A DNA stretch of 64,000 nucleotides from Comamonas sp. lk. GTDB lineage: Bacteria > Pseudomonadota > Gammaproteobacteria > Burkholderiales > Burkholderiaceae_C. Where the stretch lies: positions 248,001 through 312,000 of the forward strand of contig CAMELV010000001.1 in the NCBI GenBank assembly GCA_945925985.1, read 5' to 3'. Numbering within the stretch: position 1 is the first letter of the stretch; each line of letters begins with the position of its first letter. The position numbers were made by a program, and so were the translations under genes. This document shows, piece by piece, positions 1 to 10,038 of this stretch. The notes below the pieces were generated by a model. The model was not told where the DNA came from, ran no database searches, and saw only the letters and a list, made by a program, of their open reading frames with translations.

Positions 1-1304
1 CCCTGGCCAACGGCCTCACTGTGATTGTCAAACCCGACCGGCGCGCTCCGACGGCGGTGCACATGCTCTGGCTGCGGGTAGGCTCCATGGACGAGGTGGA
101 CGGCATCTCCGGTGTGGCCCACGTGCTGGAACACATGATGTTCAAGGGCTCGGCCGAGATCAAGGCCGGCGAATTCTCCCGCCAGGTGGCCGCGCTAGGC
201 GGCCGCGAGAATGCCTTTACCAGCAGGGATTACACCGGCTATTACCAGCAGATTCCGGCCAACCGCCTGGCCGATGTGATGCGGCTTGAGGCTGACCGCT
301 TTGGCCGCAGCCAGTGGGCCGATGCCGAGTTTGCCAAGGAAATTGAGGTGGTCAAGGAAGAGCGGCGTATGCGCACCGAGGACAATCCGCGCGCCATGAT
401 GAGCGAGGCGCTCGCGGCTTCGGTGTTCCTGGCATCCCCCTACCGGCGGCCCATTGTGGGCTGGATGAGCGACCTGGACGCTATGACGGCCGCCGACGTG
501 CGTGAGTTTTACCAGCGTTGGTATGTGCCTGCTAATGCGGCGGTGGTGGTGGCCGGCGATGTGGATGTGGACCAGGTCCGCCAGTTGGCGGAGCAGTATT
601 ACGGTGTGATCCCGGCTCGTGCCGTGCCGGCGCGTAAACCCCGCACCGAGCCCATTCAGACCGGATTGCGCCGGCTCGAACACAAAGCGCCAGCTGAGCA
701 GGCCCGGTTGACCCTGGCCTTCAAGGTGCCTGGCCTGGCCGGATTGGACGTGACTGCAGGAGCCGCTTCTGATGACGCTTTGGCGCTCACGGTGCTGTCT
801 GCCGTGCTGGATGGCTACAGTGGCGCCCGGCTGGACCGCAGCCTGACGCAGGGCGCAGAACGCCTGGCCGACAACGCCTGGGCCTACAACGGCCTGTGGG
901 GCCGTGGGCCGCAACTGTTCTCCTTGGGTGCCACACCGGCCCCGGGCAAGAGCGTGGCTGAGGTGGAAGCAGCGCTGCGTTCGCAGGTCGAACGAATTGC
1001 CCGCGAAGGGGTGACCGAGGCCGAGCTTGCCCGCGTCAAGACCCAATGGGTGGCGGCCCAGGTGTACAAGCTGGATTCGGTTTTTAACCAGGCGCGCGAA
1101 CTGGGCAGCCAGTGGGTGCAGGGTTTGCCACTGGATGCGGGTGACCGGCTCATTGAGCGCTTGCGGAGTGTCAGCGCGGCGCAGGTGCAGGGGGTTGCCG
1201 CCCGCTATTTTGGTGACGACCAGCTCACTGTGGCTGTGTTGAGGCCTCAACCGCTGGACCCTAACCGCAAGGCGCGGGTGCCAGCAGCTGGCCTGCGCCA
1301 TTGA
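1..1304 (+). CDS. M16 family zinc metallopeptidase (5' end cut off)
   Basis: This is the catalytic member of an insulinase-like M16 peptidase pair. The reading frame is open to the first bases of the window (Leu-Ala-Asn-Gly-Leu-Thr-Val), so the start and any signal peptide lie outside. The inverted zinc motif HVLEH, followed by the downstream glutamate in EIEVVKEE, marks the active domain. The second half carries the usual M16 C-terminal domain. The gene is followed after 21 bp by a second M16 gene without the zinc motif, the normal arrangement for bacterial periplasmic M16 pairs in which one subunit is catalytic and the other binds substrate. Substrate unknown. Confidence 0.93.
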   Translation, partial: LANGLTVIVKPDRRAPTAVHMLWLRVGSMDEVDGISGVAHVLEHMMFKGSAEIKAGEFSRQVAALGGRENAFTSRDYTGYYQQIPANRLADVMRLEADRFGRSQWADAEFAKEIEVVKEERRMRTEDNPRAMMSEALAASVFLASPYRRPIVGWMSDLDAMTAADVREFYQRWYVPANAAVVVAGDVDVDQVRQLAEQYYGVIPARAVPARKPRTEPIQTGLRRLEHKAPAEQARLTLAFKVPGLAGLDVTAGAASDDALALTVLSAVLDGYSGARLDRSLTQGAERLADNAWAYNGLWGRGPQLFSLGATPAPGKSVAEVEAALRSQVERIAREGVTEAELARVKTQWVAAQVYKLDSVFNQARELGSQWVQGLPLDAGDRLIERLRSVSAAQVQGVAARYFGDDQLTVAVLRPQPLDPNRKARVPAAGLRH

Positions 1305-1325
1305 CCCGCCATGCTGCGAGACGAA

Positions 1326-2693
1326 ATGAATACTCCTAAAAAGATAGCTATAAAGCCACTGCTGGCGTGGGCTGGAATGGTTTTTTGCATGGCATCGGCA
1401 GTGGCTGGCATTCCCATTGAGCGCTGGGTACAGGCCTCTGGGGCCGAAGTCTTTCTGGTACCCAGCCCGGCGATCCCGATGCTCGATGTGCAAATCGATT
1501 TCGACGCCGGCAGCCGTCGTGACCCGCCTGCGCAGGCGGGTTTGGCCGCCATCATGGCGGCCATGAGCGCAAAAGGTGTGCTGGCCGGCGGCCCTGCCGA
1601 ACCGGCACTTGATGAAAATGCCCTGAGCGAGGCCTGGGCCGACCTGGGCGCTTCATTCGGCGCCGGCGCCGGCGCCGACCGCTTCAGCTTTTCCTTGCGA
1701 ACCTTAAGTTACCCCGACCTGCTGGCTCGCGCAGCGGCGCTGGCCGCCCGCCAAATGGGACAGCCGAGCTTTCCCGATGCCGTTTGGCAAAGTGAGCGCG
1801 AGCGGCTGAAGGCATCGCTGCGCGAGGCCAATACCCGGCCTGCCACCCTGGCCGCGCGTGCCTTCAGCCGTGCGGTCTACGGCAGCCACCCCTACGGCCA
1901 GGAAATGACCGAGGGTACTTTGTCTGCGATCAGTGTGGCCGATATGCAGGGCCTGCAGCGCACCCTGTTGCCCTGCCGGGCCCGCGTGACGCTGGTTGGC
2001 GCCGTAACCCGGCAGCAGGCCGACCAGTTGGTGCTCACTCTGCTGGCCCGCCTGCCGCCGAGCCCGGCAGGCGTCTGCTCGCCGCTGGCCGCCCTGCCCG
2101 ATGTGGCGGCGTTGACGCAGCCTTCCGAGCAACGCATCGCCTTTGATTCTGCCCAGGCCCAGGTGCTGTTCGGCCAACCTGGGGTGACCCGCGCCGACCC
2201 TGACTTTTTTGCCCTGACGGCGGGCAACTATGTGTTGGGTGGTGGCGGATTTGTCTCGCGCCTGACCAACGAAGTCCGCGAAAAGCGTGGCCTGACCTAC
2301 AGCGTCTACAGCTACTTTGCGCCCGGTTTGCACGCAGGTGCCTTCACCGTAGGGCTGCAGACCCGACCGGACCAGGCGGCCGCGGCATTGCAACTGGCGC
2401 GTGATGTGGTGGCGCGCTTTGTCGCCGAAGGCCCGACCGAGGCCGAACTGCGTGCCGCCAAGGACAACCTGGTAGGCGGTTTCGCGCTTCGCATCGACAC
2501 CAACCGCAAGCTGCTCGACAACGTGGCCAATATTGCGGCACACCGGCTGCCGCTGGACTACCTCGACAGCTGGACCCAGCAGGTCGAACAGGTCACCGTG
2601 GCTCAGGTGCGGGCAGCGTTTGGGCGCAAACTGCAGCCCGCCACCATGGCCACCGTGGTGCTGGGTGCCACCGGCCCGACGGTGGCGCCTTGA
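1326..2693 (+). CDS. M16 family protein, non-catalytic partner
   Basis: About 455 residues. A hydrophobic N-terminal stretch (LLAWAGMVFCMASAVAG) looks like a signal peptide, so the protein is probably periplasmic. The position where the catalytic partner has HxxEH is not conserved here, while the C-terminal signature around LTNEVREKRGLTYSVYSYF is that of M16 proteins. I infer a substrate-binding subunit for the upstream peptidase. The start is uncertain: ATG at 1326 gives the more typical signal peptide, but an in-frame ATG at 1311 is possible. Part of the N-terminal coding DNA (AAAAAGATAGC) resembles half of the dispersed palindrome seen elsewhere in this window. Confidence 0.9.
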   Translation: MNTPKKIAIKPLLAWAGMVFCMASAVAGIPIERWVQASGAEVFLVPSPAIPMLDVQIDFDAGSRRDPPAQAGLAAIMAAMSAKGVLAGGPAEPALDENALSEAWADLGASFGAGAGADRFSFSLRTLSYPDLLARAAALAARQMGQPSFPDAVWQSERERLKASLREANTRPATLAARAFSRAVYGSHPYGQEMTEGTLSAISVADMQGLQRTLLPCRARVTLVGAVTRQQADQLVLTLLARLPPSPAGVCSPLAALPDVAALTQPSEQRIAFDSAQAQVLFGQPGVTRADPDFFALTAGNYVLGGGGFVSRLTNEVREKRGLTYSVYSYFAPGLHAGAFTVGLQTRPDQAAAALQLARDVVARFVAEGPTEAELRAAKDNLVGGFALRIDTNRKLLDNVANIAAHRLPLDYLDSWTQQVEQVTVAQVRAAFGRKLQPATMATVVLGATGPTVAP

Positions 2694-2744
2694 GGGCGCA
2701 CGGCCCGCAGACGTCCCATTGCCGGCGAACCACTCGCTCTGCCG

Positions 2745-3329
2745 GTGTCTGAGCGCACCCCCCGAGTGCCGGCCGAGGTCCGGATTATCGGTGGCCAGTG
2801 GAAGCGCACCCGCTTGCCCGTGGCCAATGTGCCCGGGCTGCGCCCCACGCCTGACCGCGTGCGCGAAACCCTGTTCAACTGGCTCGGGCAGGACCTGAGT
2901 GGGTGGCGCTGTATCGACGCCTTTGCCGGCACCGGTGCCCTGGGCCTGGAAGCCGCCTCGCGCGGCGCCATTGAGGTCCGCTTGATCGAGCAGGACGGCG
3001 CCCTGGTGGCCCAGTTGACGCGACTGCAGACGCGCCTGCAGGCTGCTGCGGTGCGCATCGAGCGGGCCGACGGCGTGTCTGCGCTCAAACGTCTGGGGGC
3101 TGCCAGCATGGACCTGGTGCTGCTCGATCCCCCGTTTGACTCAACCCTGCTGGCGCAGGCGCTGCCCGAGGCTGCGCGGGTCCTGGCACCCGAGGGCTTT
3201 GTCTACCTGGAGGCGCCCAGACGCTGGTTGGATGACGAGCTGGCCGGGCTCGGCCTTGCCCTGTACCGCTACCTGAAAGCCGGTGCGGTGCACGCGCATG
3301 TGTTGCAGCGGGTCAATCGGGTCGCCTGA
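2745..3329 (+). CDS. rsmD: 16S rRNA (guanine(966)-N(2))-methyltransferase RsmD
   Basis: 194 residues, the usual family length, with a GTG start. RsmD transfers methyl from S-adenosylmethionine to G966 of 16S rRNA in the assembling 30S subunit. The N-terminal VRIIGGQWKRTRLPV and the RPTPDRVRETLFNWL motif are diagnostic. The SAM-binding loop is DAFAGTGALGLEAASRG and the catalytic motif is LLDPPF. It lies 51 bp after the M16 pair and just before coaD, a very common rsmD-coaD pairing in proteobacteria. Confidence 0.95.
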   Translation: MSERTPRVPAEVRIIGGQWKRTRLPVANVPGLRPTPDRVRETLFNWLGQDLSGWRCIDAFAGTGALGLEAASRGAIEVRLIEQDGALVAQLTRLQTRLQAAAVRIERADGVSALKRLGAASMDLVLLDPPFDSTLLAQALPEAARVLAPEGFVYLEAPRRWLDDELAGLGLALYRYLKAGAVHAHVLQRVNRVA

Positions 3330-3339
3330 GGCTGCATAA

Positions 3340-3909
<570 letters not shown>

Positions 3910-3939
3910 GCGGCGGCGCTACCAGCCCGTAAGCTTCCC

Positions 3940-4668
3940 TTAGACCGCGGGTATGACCCGCGTCAGCCAGTGCAGCAGCCGGTCGTTGACCGCTTCGGGC
4001 TGCTCCATCGTCAGCATGTGGCCGCACTGCGGCAGCAGCGCCAGTTCAGCCCCCGGGATGGCCGCTGCAAGTTCGTGTGAGCGGTCTGCGGGTGTCAGCT
4101 GGTCATTCTCGCCGCACAGCACCAGGACCGGGCAGCGCAGGCGCCCGATGTGGGCCAGCGCGTCAGGCCGACCGATCACGGCCCGGTTCTGAGCCACCAG
4201 TTGCGCCGCACCCGCGCGGTGAATCATGGCCAGGTAGGCCTCATGCAGCGCCGCGTCGGCTGCACGCGTGACGTCAAAGGCAAAGGAAAGGTTGGCTTGC
4301 AACACCTCGTTCATGCGCCCCTGCTCAAACAGCAGGATAGCGGCCTCGCGCAGGGCCCGGGTCGCAGCGTCCTCTGGTCTTGCGCTGGTGCCCAGCAGCG
4401 CAAGACCACGGATGCGCGCAGGTGCCTGCCGCGCAACTTCCATGGCCAGCATGCCGCCCATCGATGCGCCACACAACACCAAGTCGCCAGCTTGTTCCGC
4501 CAACAGTGTGCTGGCCATGGTTTCGAGCGTGGCGCAGCGGGTGTGCACATCGGTCACGCTGGCCGCCACATGCGCCGGCAGTGCCGCCAACTGGGCCTGC
4601 CACATGCCGGCGTCGCAGGCCAGGCCGGGCAACAGAATCAGTCGTGGTGTGGTGATATGCAGGGTCAT
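3940..4668 (-). CDS. alpha/beta hydrolase
   Basis: 242 residues. The alpha/beta hydrolase fold is indicated by the nucleophile elbow GASMGG (GxSxG), a late Asp in CGENDQLTP and a catalytic His in PQCGHMLTMEQPEAV, giving a complete Ser-Asp-His triad. No signal peptide, so probably cytoplasmic. Substrate cannot be told from sequence; the family includes esterases and lactonases. Convergent with coaD. The TPR gene on the same strand lies 36 bp upstream. Confidence 0.85.
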   Translation of the reverse strand: MTLHITTPRLILLPGLACDAGMWQAQLAALPAHVAASVTDVHTRCATLETMASTLLAEQAGDLVLCGASMGGMLAMEVARQAPARIRGLALLGTSARPEDAATRALREAAILLFEQGRMNEVLQANLSFAFDVTRAADAALHEAYLAMIHRAGAAQLVAQNRAVIGRPDALAHIGRLRCPVLVLCGENDQLTPADRSHELAAAIPGAELALLPQCGHMLTMEQPEAVNDRLLHWLTRVIPAV

Positions 4669-4704
4669 GGTGAGTTGGGCGCAGGGTGTATCAATAGACC
4701 GAGT

Positions 4705-6045
4705 TCAAGTTGCCAGGGCACGTAGCGCCCCGGGAAGCCCCAAGCGCTGCAGCAGGTCGTCAGACTGCCGCGCGAGCCGTAGCGACTCGGGCTGGGCGTT
4801 GGTGCGCTGTTGCAGCAGGTTCTGCGCGCCCACCCACTGGCCGCTGCGTACCAGCGCATCCAGGTGGATTTGCTCGAACAGGTCACGCTGGGCGTGGCTG
4901 CCGCCCACCTCCAGCATGCGGGGCAGGGCGCTGCCCAGGTGGCGTACGGCGTTGGCGTGGTCGCCCCGCGCGTGGGCCAGCAGACCGTGGGCTGCGGGTA
5001 GCGCCACCTCGCGCCAGACCGCGGCGGTCTTGGGCTGCCGGGCATGCGTTTCGACAGCGGCCAGCAGCGTGTCGGCCTGTGGTCTGCCAGCGCGCGCCAG
5101 GCCATAGAGGTACTGCAAGTCCAAAAAAGGCAACACCAGGTCCACGCCGCGCCGGGCCAGGTGCTCGGCCACGCCTTGCCAGCGCTGGCCCACATCGACA
5201 CCGGCCAGTTCCAGCCGCGCCAGCAGCGACACCGCGCCAACCTGGTCCTGCGAGTAGTCGCAAGCGACACCCCAGACCCGCTGGTCGTACAACGCCAGCA
5301 CCTCGTCCGGGCGGTCAAATTCCAGCGCGAACAGTGCGGTGTGCCACCAGTTGTGGGTGAGCATGAAGGAGTTGAGTCCGATCCACGTCGGGCTGACTGC
5401 GTTCATGAAGTCCAGCCCCTCCTGCAGTCGGCCCTGGGTCAGCAGCACATGGGCCAATGCGTGGTGGGCCCAGGGCTCCTTGTGGCTCAGCGCGATGGCG
5501 TGGCGGGCCGCGGCTTCGGCTTGCGGCAGCAGGTGGCACTGTTCCCAGGCGAAGGCTGCCATGCCGTGCATGTAGGGCACATCGGCACTGGCGGGCAGGG
5601 CCTGCAGCGCCAGGCGCAGCATGCAGGGTGAGTTGCCGGCGTTGAACAGGTGGTACTGGCCGAGCTTGACCGAGGCCAGGTCGCGCGGGCAATCGCGCGC
5701 CTGTTCCTCGTGCAGGGCGATGGCTCGGGGCAGGTCACCCGCAGCCCAGGCCGCCACCGCTGCCACGAAGCGCCGCTCCCTGGTGCTCACTGCCGCGTCG
5801 GCCAGGCCTGCCTGAGCGCGTGCGACATATGGTGCGGCATGGGCTGCTGCCTGGCCTGATTCGGCGAACATGTGAAGCGCCGCGCAGCAGGCCTGCACCA
5901 GCGGGCTGGCGTCTGTCTCGGCCACTTGCAGAATGTTGACTACCCGTGTTTCGCAGGCGATGAAGCCCTCGACAAAGTCGTTGACGGCACCCAGGCTGCC
6001 GGCGTCACACAGCGTGACCGGGTTGCCCAAGCTGTCGGTGATCAC
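4705..6045 (-). CDS. TPR-containing protein, TTC38-like
   Basis: 446 residues, rich in Ala, Leu and Trp and predicted almost wholly helical, with irregular tetratricopeptide-like units throughout. The layout (helical repeats, HALAHVLLTQGRLQEGLDFM, LTHNWWHTALFALE) resembles the TTC38 family. No signal peptide or membrane span. It lies 12 bp after the amidase gene on the same strand, so it probably belongs to the ABC importer/amidase operon. Biochemical role not predictable. Confidence 0.75.
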   Translation of the reverse strand: MITDSLGNPVTLCDAGSLGAVNDFVEGFIACETRVVNILQVAETDASPLVQACCAALHMFAESGQAAAHAAPYVARAQAGLADAAVSTRERRFVAAVAAWAAGDLPRAIALHEEQARDCPRDLASVKLGQYHLFNAGNSPCMLRLALQALPASADVPYMHGMAAFAWEQCHLLPQAEAAARHAIALSHKEPWAHHALAHVLLTQGRLQEGLDFMNAVSPTWIGLNSFMLTHNWWHTALFALEFDRPDEVLALYDQRVWGVACDYSQDQVGAVSLLARLELAGVDVGQRWQGVAEHLARRGVDLVLPFLDLQYLYGLARAGRPQADTLLAAVETHARQPKTAAVWREVALPAAHGLLAHARGDHANAVRHLGSALPRMLEVGGSHAQRDLFEQIHLDALVRSGQWVGAQNLLQQRTNAQPESLRLARQSDDLLQRLGLPGALRALAT

Positions 6046-6057
6046 GGCCGCGGCCCG

Positions 6058-7464
6058 CTAGCCTGGTGGCACCGGCCAGGGCCGCTGCGACCCGCGCATT
6101 TGCTCAAACGCGTACGAGATTTGCAACACGCCCAGGTCATCAAAGCGCTGGCCCGCGATCTGCAGTCCGATGGGGAATCCGCCCGAGGTGTAGCCGCAAT
6201 TGACCGACGAAGCGGGCTGCTCCGACATATTGAAGGGCACGGTGAAGGCGATGTGCTCCAGGGGTCGATCGAAGTCATTGGTGGGCGAGGGCAGCTCGGC
6301 GGCAAAGGCCGGCATGGGTGAGGTGGGCGACAGCATGTAGTCATAGCCCGCGCAGGCTTTTACCGTGGCCAAACGGGTGGCATGGAACTGGCTGAAGGCG
6401 GCAAAGGCCTGAGCGCCGCTCAGGTTGGCGCCACTGTCGGCCCAGTCACGGATGTAGGGCAGGACCACGGCTTTTTTGGCCGGCGGCAGGGCTGCGAGGT
6501 CCAGGTGCGAGCGCAAGCGCCAGGCGTGGTCCATCCCACTGAGCATGGCAGGGGTTAAAAAGGGCGCCATGGGCTCGACGATGGCGCCAGCCTGCTCAAA
6601 CAGCCGCGCTGCGGCCAGTATGGCCGCTTGCACCTCCGGCTCCACCGGCAGGCCACAACCGGCATCCATCAGCAGGCCGATGCGCAGGCCGCGCAGGCGA
6701 TCGCTGCCCCGGTCAAACTGGTCCCAGGCGAGCGACTGGTAGGGCAGGCTCATGCTGTCGCGTGCATCGGGCAGGCTCAGCACCTGCATCATCAGGGCGG
6801 CGTCGGCCACGGTGCGGGTCATGGGGCCAGCGGCGCGCCCGGTGTAGGGTGGGTCAATCGGGATTCGCCCCAGGCTTGGCTTGAGGCTGAATATGCCGCA
6901 CCAACCCGCTGGCAGCCGCAACGAGCCGCCGATGTCGGTGCCCACATGCAGCGGGCCATAGCCGGCCGCCGCCGCCGCCCCGGCACCGGCACTGCTGCCC
7001 CCCGGCGTCTTGCTCAAGTCCCAGGGGTTGCGCGCCAGCGCATGAAAGGTGGACAGGCCAGAGGACAGCATGCCGTAGTCAGGCATGGTGGTCTTGCACA
7101 CCAGCACCGCGCCCGCCTCCTTGAGCCGGGCCGACGGCGGGGCGTCCGCAGCCGCCGGTGTCAGATCGGTGGCTGCAGTGCCCAGCGGCACCGGGTCGCC
7201 CAGGGTGGCGATGTTGTCCTTGATGGTGACCGGCACGCCGTCCAAAGGGCCCAGCGGTGCGCCACGCTGCCAGCGCGCCTCGCTGGCCCGGGCCTGCGCT
7301 AGGGCCAGTTCGGGCCGCAGCAGGTAGCTGGCATGCAAGTGCGGCTCCCAGCGCTCAATATGCGCCAGCACCGACTGCGCCACCTCCACCGGTGACAGTG
7401 TGCCCGCGCTGTAGCCAGCCAGCAGCGCGTGGGCACCCAGGTCGTGCAGGGCAGGGCTTGTCAT
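6058..7464 (-). CDS. Amidase signature family hydrolase
   Basis: 468 residues from ATG 7464 (a TTG 15 bp upstream is an alternative). The amidase signature triad is visible: Lys82 in VTIKDNIA, cis-Ser157 in the GGSSAG motif and nucleophile Ser181 in GTDIGGSLRLP. The family hydrolyses amide bonds to acid and ammonia. It lies 25 bp downstream of a peptide-type ABC substrate-binding protein and four transporter genes, so I infer that it hydrolyses an imported amide or modified peptide. A role as glutamyl-tRNA amidotransferase subunit A is unlikely because no gatB or gatC is nearby. Confidence 0.88.
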   Translation of the reverse strand: MTSPALHDLGAHALLAGYSAGTLSPVEVAQSVLAHIERWEPHLHASYLLRPELALAQARASEARWQRGAPLGPLDGVPVTIKDNIATLGDPVPLGTAATDLTPAAADAPPSARLKEAGAVLVCKTTMPDYGMLSSGLSTFHALARNPWDLSKTPGGSSAGAGAAAAAGYGPLHVGTDIGGSLRLPAGWCGIFSLKPSLGRIPIDPPYTGRAAGPMTRTVADAALMMQVLSLPDARDSMSLPYQSLAWDQFDRGSDRLRGLRIGLLMDAGCGLPVEPEVQAAILAAARLFEQAGAIVEPMAPFLTPAMLSGMDHAWRLRSHLDLAALPPAKKAVVLPYIRDWADSGANLSGAQAFAAFSQFHATRLATVKACAGYDYMLSPTSPMPAFAAELPSPTNDFDRPLEHIAFTVPFNMSEQPASSVNCGYTSGGFPIGLQIAGQRFDDLGVLQISYAFEQMRGSQRPWPVPPG

Positions 7465-7489
7465 GGGCTCGGGGCTCAAGCCTTGGCCA

Positions 7490-8983
7490 TCAGGACCAAG
7501 ACAGCGCTGACACGTCGTTCACAAACACCGGCATGTCTTTCCACAAGCCCTTCAGCCCCTTGTGCGCCACGGTGATCCATTGCGGTTGGTACAGGAAGCC
7601 GTGCACCGCCTCATTGGCCAGCATGCGCTGGGCGTCACCCAGCAGCTTGGCCCGGTCGGCCGCGCGCGGTGCGTTCTGGAGCTTGTCGAACAGTTCGGTG
7701 AATTTCGGCGACTCATAGCCCCAGTAGTAGCCTGGCTTGGCGTAGTTGCCCAAGTCAAAAGGCTCCACGTGGGAGATGATGGTCAGGTCGTAGTTCTTGT
7801 TGGTGAAGGTGCCGCTGAGCCACTGCGCCCATTCCACGTTTTCGATCTTGGCCACGATGCCGATCTTGGCCAACTGGGACGCAATCACTTCGCCGCCCTG
7901 GCGCGCATAGGGCACCGGTGGCAGCACCAGACTCAGTGTCAACGGGGTCTTGACACCGGCCTCAGCCAACAGGGCCTTGGCCTTGTCGATGTTAAAAGGG
8001 TTGATGCCAGTGGTGTCGACATAGCCGAAGGCGCCTGGTACGTAATGGCTGCCAATTGGGGCGCCGTAGCCGTCGGCAGCGCCTTCGATCACAGCCTTGC
8101 GGTCTATCGCGGCGCAGATGGCGCGGCGCACGCGAACATCGTCCAGCGGTTTCTTTTTGTTGTTGATGGCCAGGATGGTTTTGGCGCGCGACCCACTCAC
8201 CACCACCTGGAATTTGGCGTTGCCCTTGAACTGAGGCACGCTGCGAGGCGTCACACGAACAAAGGCGTCCACGTCGCCCGCCAGCAAGGCGGCCACCTGT
8301 GCCGCCGAGTCGCTGATGAAGCGGAAGGTCACTTTCTTCATCTTGATCGCTGCGGCGTTGCGGTAGGCGTCCCACTTGGTCAAGGTGACCGACGAGCCCT
8401 TGGCCCAGGCCGAGAGCTGGTAGGGGCCGGTGCCGACCGGTTTGGTGGCGTTGGTGTCGGCGCTCTTGGGCTCGACGATGATGGCTGTGGCTTGGCCCAT
8501 CAGGAACAGAAAATCCGGGTCCAGCTGTTTGTTCAGGATCACCACCGTGTAGTCGTCGATCACGGCCACGCGGTCCATCATGGCGAAGGTGCGCTTGTCT
8601 TTGTTGGTGCTTTTCTCGCCGCCAGCGCGCTCAAAGGAGAACTTGACCGCATTGGCGTTGAAGGGCTCGCCATTCTGGAACTTGACGCCCTTGCGCAGGA
8701 TAAAGGTGTAGGTTTTGAGGTCAGGTGACACCTCCCATTTTTCAGCCAGCAGCGGCGACACGGTGCCGTCGCTGTTGATCTTGGTCAAGGTCTCAAAGAT
8801 GTTGTATTGCACGATCTCGGCGATGGCCGAAGCCGCGCCGGCGGTTGGGTCGAGCCCCGGTGGCTCCAGGGTCATGGCCAGCACCACGGCGTCTTTTTTG
8901 GCCTGGGCCGTAGCGGCCAAAGGCAGGGTGGCCAGCGAGGCGCCAGAGGCGGCGGTGGCAATCAGGTGACGGCGATTGATCAT
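7490..8983 (-). CDS. ABC transporter substrate-binding protein, family 5
   Basis: 497 residues from ATG 8983 (a TTG lies five codons upstream). The N-terminus MINRRHLIATAASGASLATL ends in an Ala-rich cleavage region; the twin Arg suggests Tat export, though the motif is not canonical. The body matches solute-binding family 5: LEPPGLDPTAG near the start, WEVSPDLKTYTFILRKGVKFQNGEPFNA, and GTGPYQL. It captures dipeptides, oligopeptides or related solutes in the periplasm for the permease and ATPases encoded just upstream. Confidence 0.92.
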   Translation of the reverse strand: MINRRHLIATAASGASLATLPLAATAQAKKDAVVLAMTLEPPGLDPTAGAASAIAEIVQYNIFETLTKINSDGTVSPLLAEKWEVSPDLKTYTFILRKGVKFQNGEPFNANAVKFSFERAGGEKSTNKDKRTFAMMDRVAVIDDYTVVILNKQLDPDFLFLMGQATAIIVEPKSADTNATKPVGTGPYQLSAWAKGSSVTLTKWDAYRNAAAIKMKKVTFRFISDSAAQVAALLAGDVDAFVRVTPRSVPQFKGNAKFQVVVSGSRAKTILAINNKKKPLDDVRVRRAICAAIDRKAVIEGAADGYGAPIGSHYVPGAFGYVDTTGINPFNIDKAKALLAEAGVKTPLTLSLVLPPVPYARQGGEVIASQLAKIGIVAKIENVEWAQWLSGTFTNKNYDLTIISHVEPFDLGNYAKPGYYWGYESPKFTELFDKLQNAPRAADRAKLLGDAQRMLANEAVHGFLYQPQWITVAHKGLKGLWKDMPVFVNDVSALSWS

Positions 8984-9048
8984 GGTGTGTGTCTCCAATA
9001 AAAAGGGTGAAGGCCAATTTGTTCCGTGTCAGGCTTCGAACCATACCA

Positions 9049-10038
9049 CTAGTTTGACGGTGCGGACCCGGCTGGCGCCAGGTCCAGATGGCAGGCCACC
9101 AAGTGGCCATTGGCCAAGGCGCGCAGCTCGGGCCGGCTGTTGTCACACACCGCCTGGGCCTGCGGACAACGTGCGGCGTAGGGGCAAGCGCCGGTTGGCA
9201 CGGTGCGGGGGGTCAGCACCACGCCGCGCGGGCGGCGGCCCGCCTGCGGCGCAAGCCGGGGTACCGCCGCCAGCAGGGCCCGGGTGTAGGGATGGGACGC
9301 TGCCTTGAACAGCGTCTCTGGCGTGCCCTGCTCGACGATGCGGCCCTGGTAAATCACCGCCACCTCGTCGCACAGGTGGTTGACCACCGCCAGGTCGTGG
9401 CTAATGAGCAGGTAGGTCACACCAAACTGCTGCGCCAGGTCTTGCATCAGGTTCAGCACCTGGGCTTGCACCGACACATCCAGCGCGCTGACCGGTTCGT
9501 CCGCCACGATCAGGCGGGGCCGGGTGATCAGGGCCCGCGCGATGGCCACCCGTTGGCGCTGGCCGCCGGAGAATTCATGCGGGTATTTGTCCAGATCGTT
9601 GCGGCGCAGACCTACAGCGGTCAGTACCTTGGCCGCTTGCTCGCGCATGGCGGCGGGTGTCTGCTGGCCTAGCACGGCCAGCGGCTCACCCACAATGCGG
9701 GCCACGGTCTGGCGTGGGTCGAGCGAGCCATAGGGGTCCTGAAAGACCATCTGGAAATTGCGCCGGGCGTGGCGCAAGTCCGCGGGACTCAAAGCGTTCA
9801 AGTCTTGACCCAGTACGCTGACCCGGCCCGAACTGGGGGGTTCCAGCCCCATCGCCAGCCGCGCCAGTGTGGACTTGCCCGAGCCGGATTCGCCCACCAC
9901 CCCCAGACTACGGCCACTGTCCAGGTGCAGGCTGACACCCCGCAGCGCATGCACCAGCGCCGGCTTTTGCCACAGCCGCTCGCGCGGCAGCGGGTACTGT
10001 CGCGTCACATCCTCAAGCTGCAGCAGGGGGGCGTTCAT
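9049..10038 (-). CDS. Peptide-type ABC transporter ATP-binding protein (DppF-like)
   Basis: 329 residues from ATG 10038, a start overlapping the preceding ATPase gene by 4 bp. Walker [10 protein letters not shown], signature [15 protein letters not shown], Walker [13 protein letters not shown] and the H-loop LISHDLAVV are intact. The C-terminal oligopeptide-transporter extension has the Cys cluster [14 protein letters not shown]. It powers import together with the second ATPase. Followed by the binding-protein gene after a 65 bp gap. Confidence 0.93.
   Translation of the reverse strand: MNAPLLQLEDVTRQYPLPRERLWQKPALVHALRGVSLHLDSGRSLGVVGESGSGKSTLARLAMGLEPPSSGRVSVLGQDLNALSPADLRHARRNFQMVFQDPYGSLDPRQTVARIVGEPLAVLGQQTPAAMREQAAKVLTAVGLRRNDLDKYPHEFSGGQRQRVAIARALITRPRLIVADEPVSALDVSVQAQVLNLMQDLAQQFGVTYLLISHDLAVVNHLCDEVAVIYQGRIVEQGTPETLFKAASHPYTRALLAAVPRLAPQAGRRPRGVVLTPRTVPTGACPYAARCPQAQAVCDNSRPELRALANGHLVACHLDLAPAGSAPSN

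Noticed and set aside
195..1493. Long minus-strand open frames opposite the M16 genes and other GC-rich genes
   Set aside because: They are shadows in high-GC coding DNA with no domain, no ribosome-binding site and His/Arg/Gly-rich composition.
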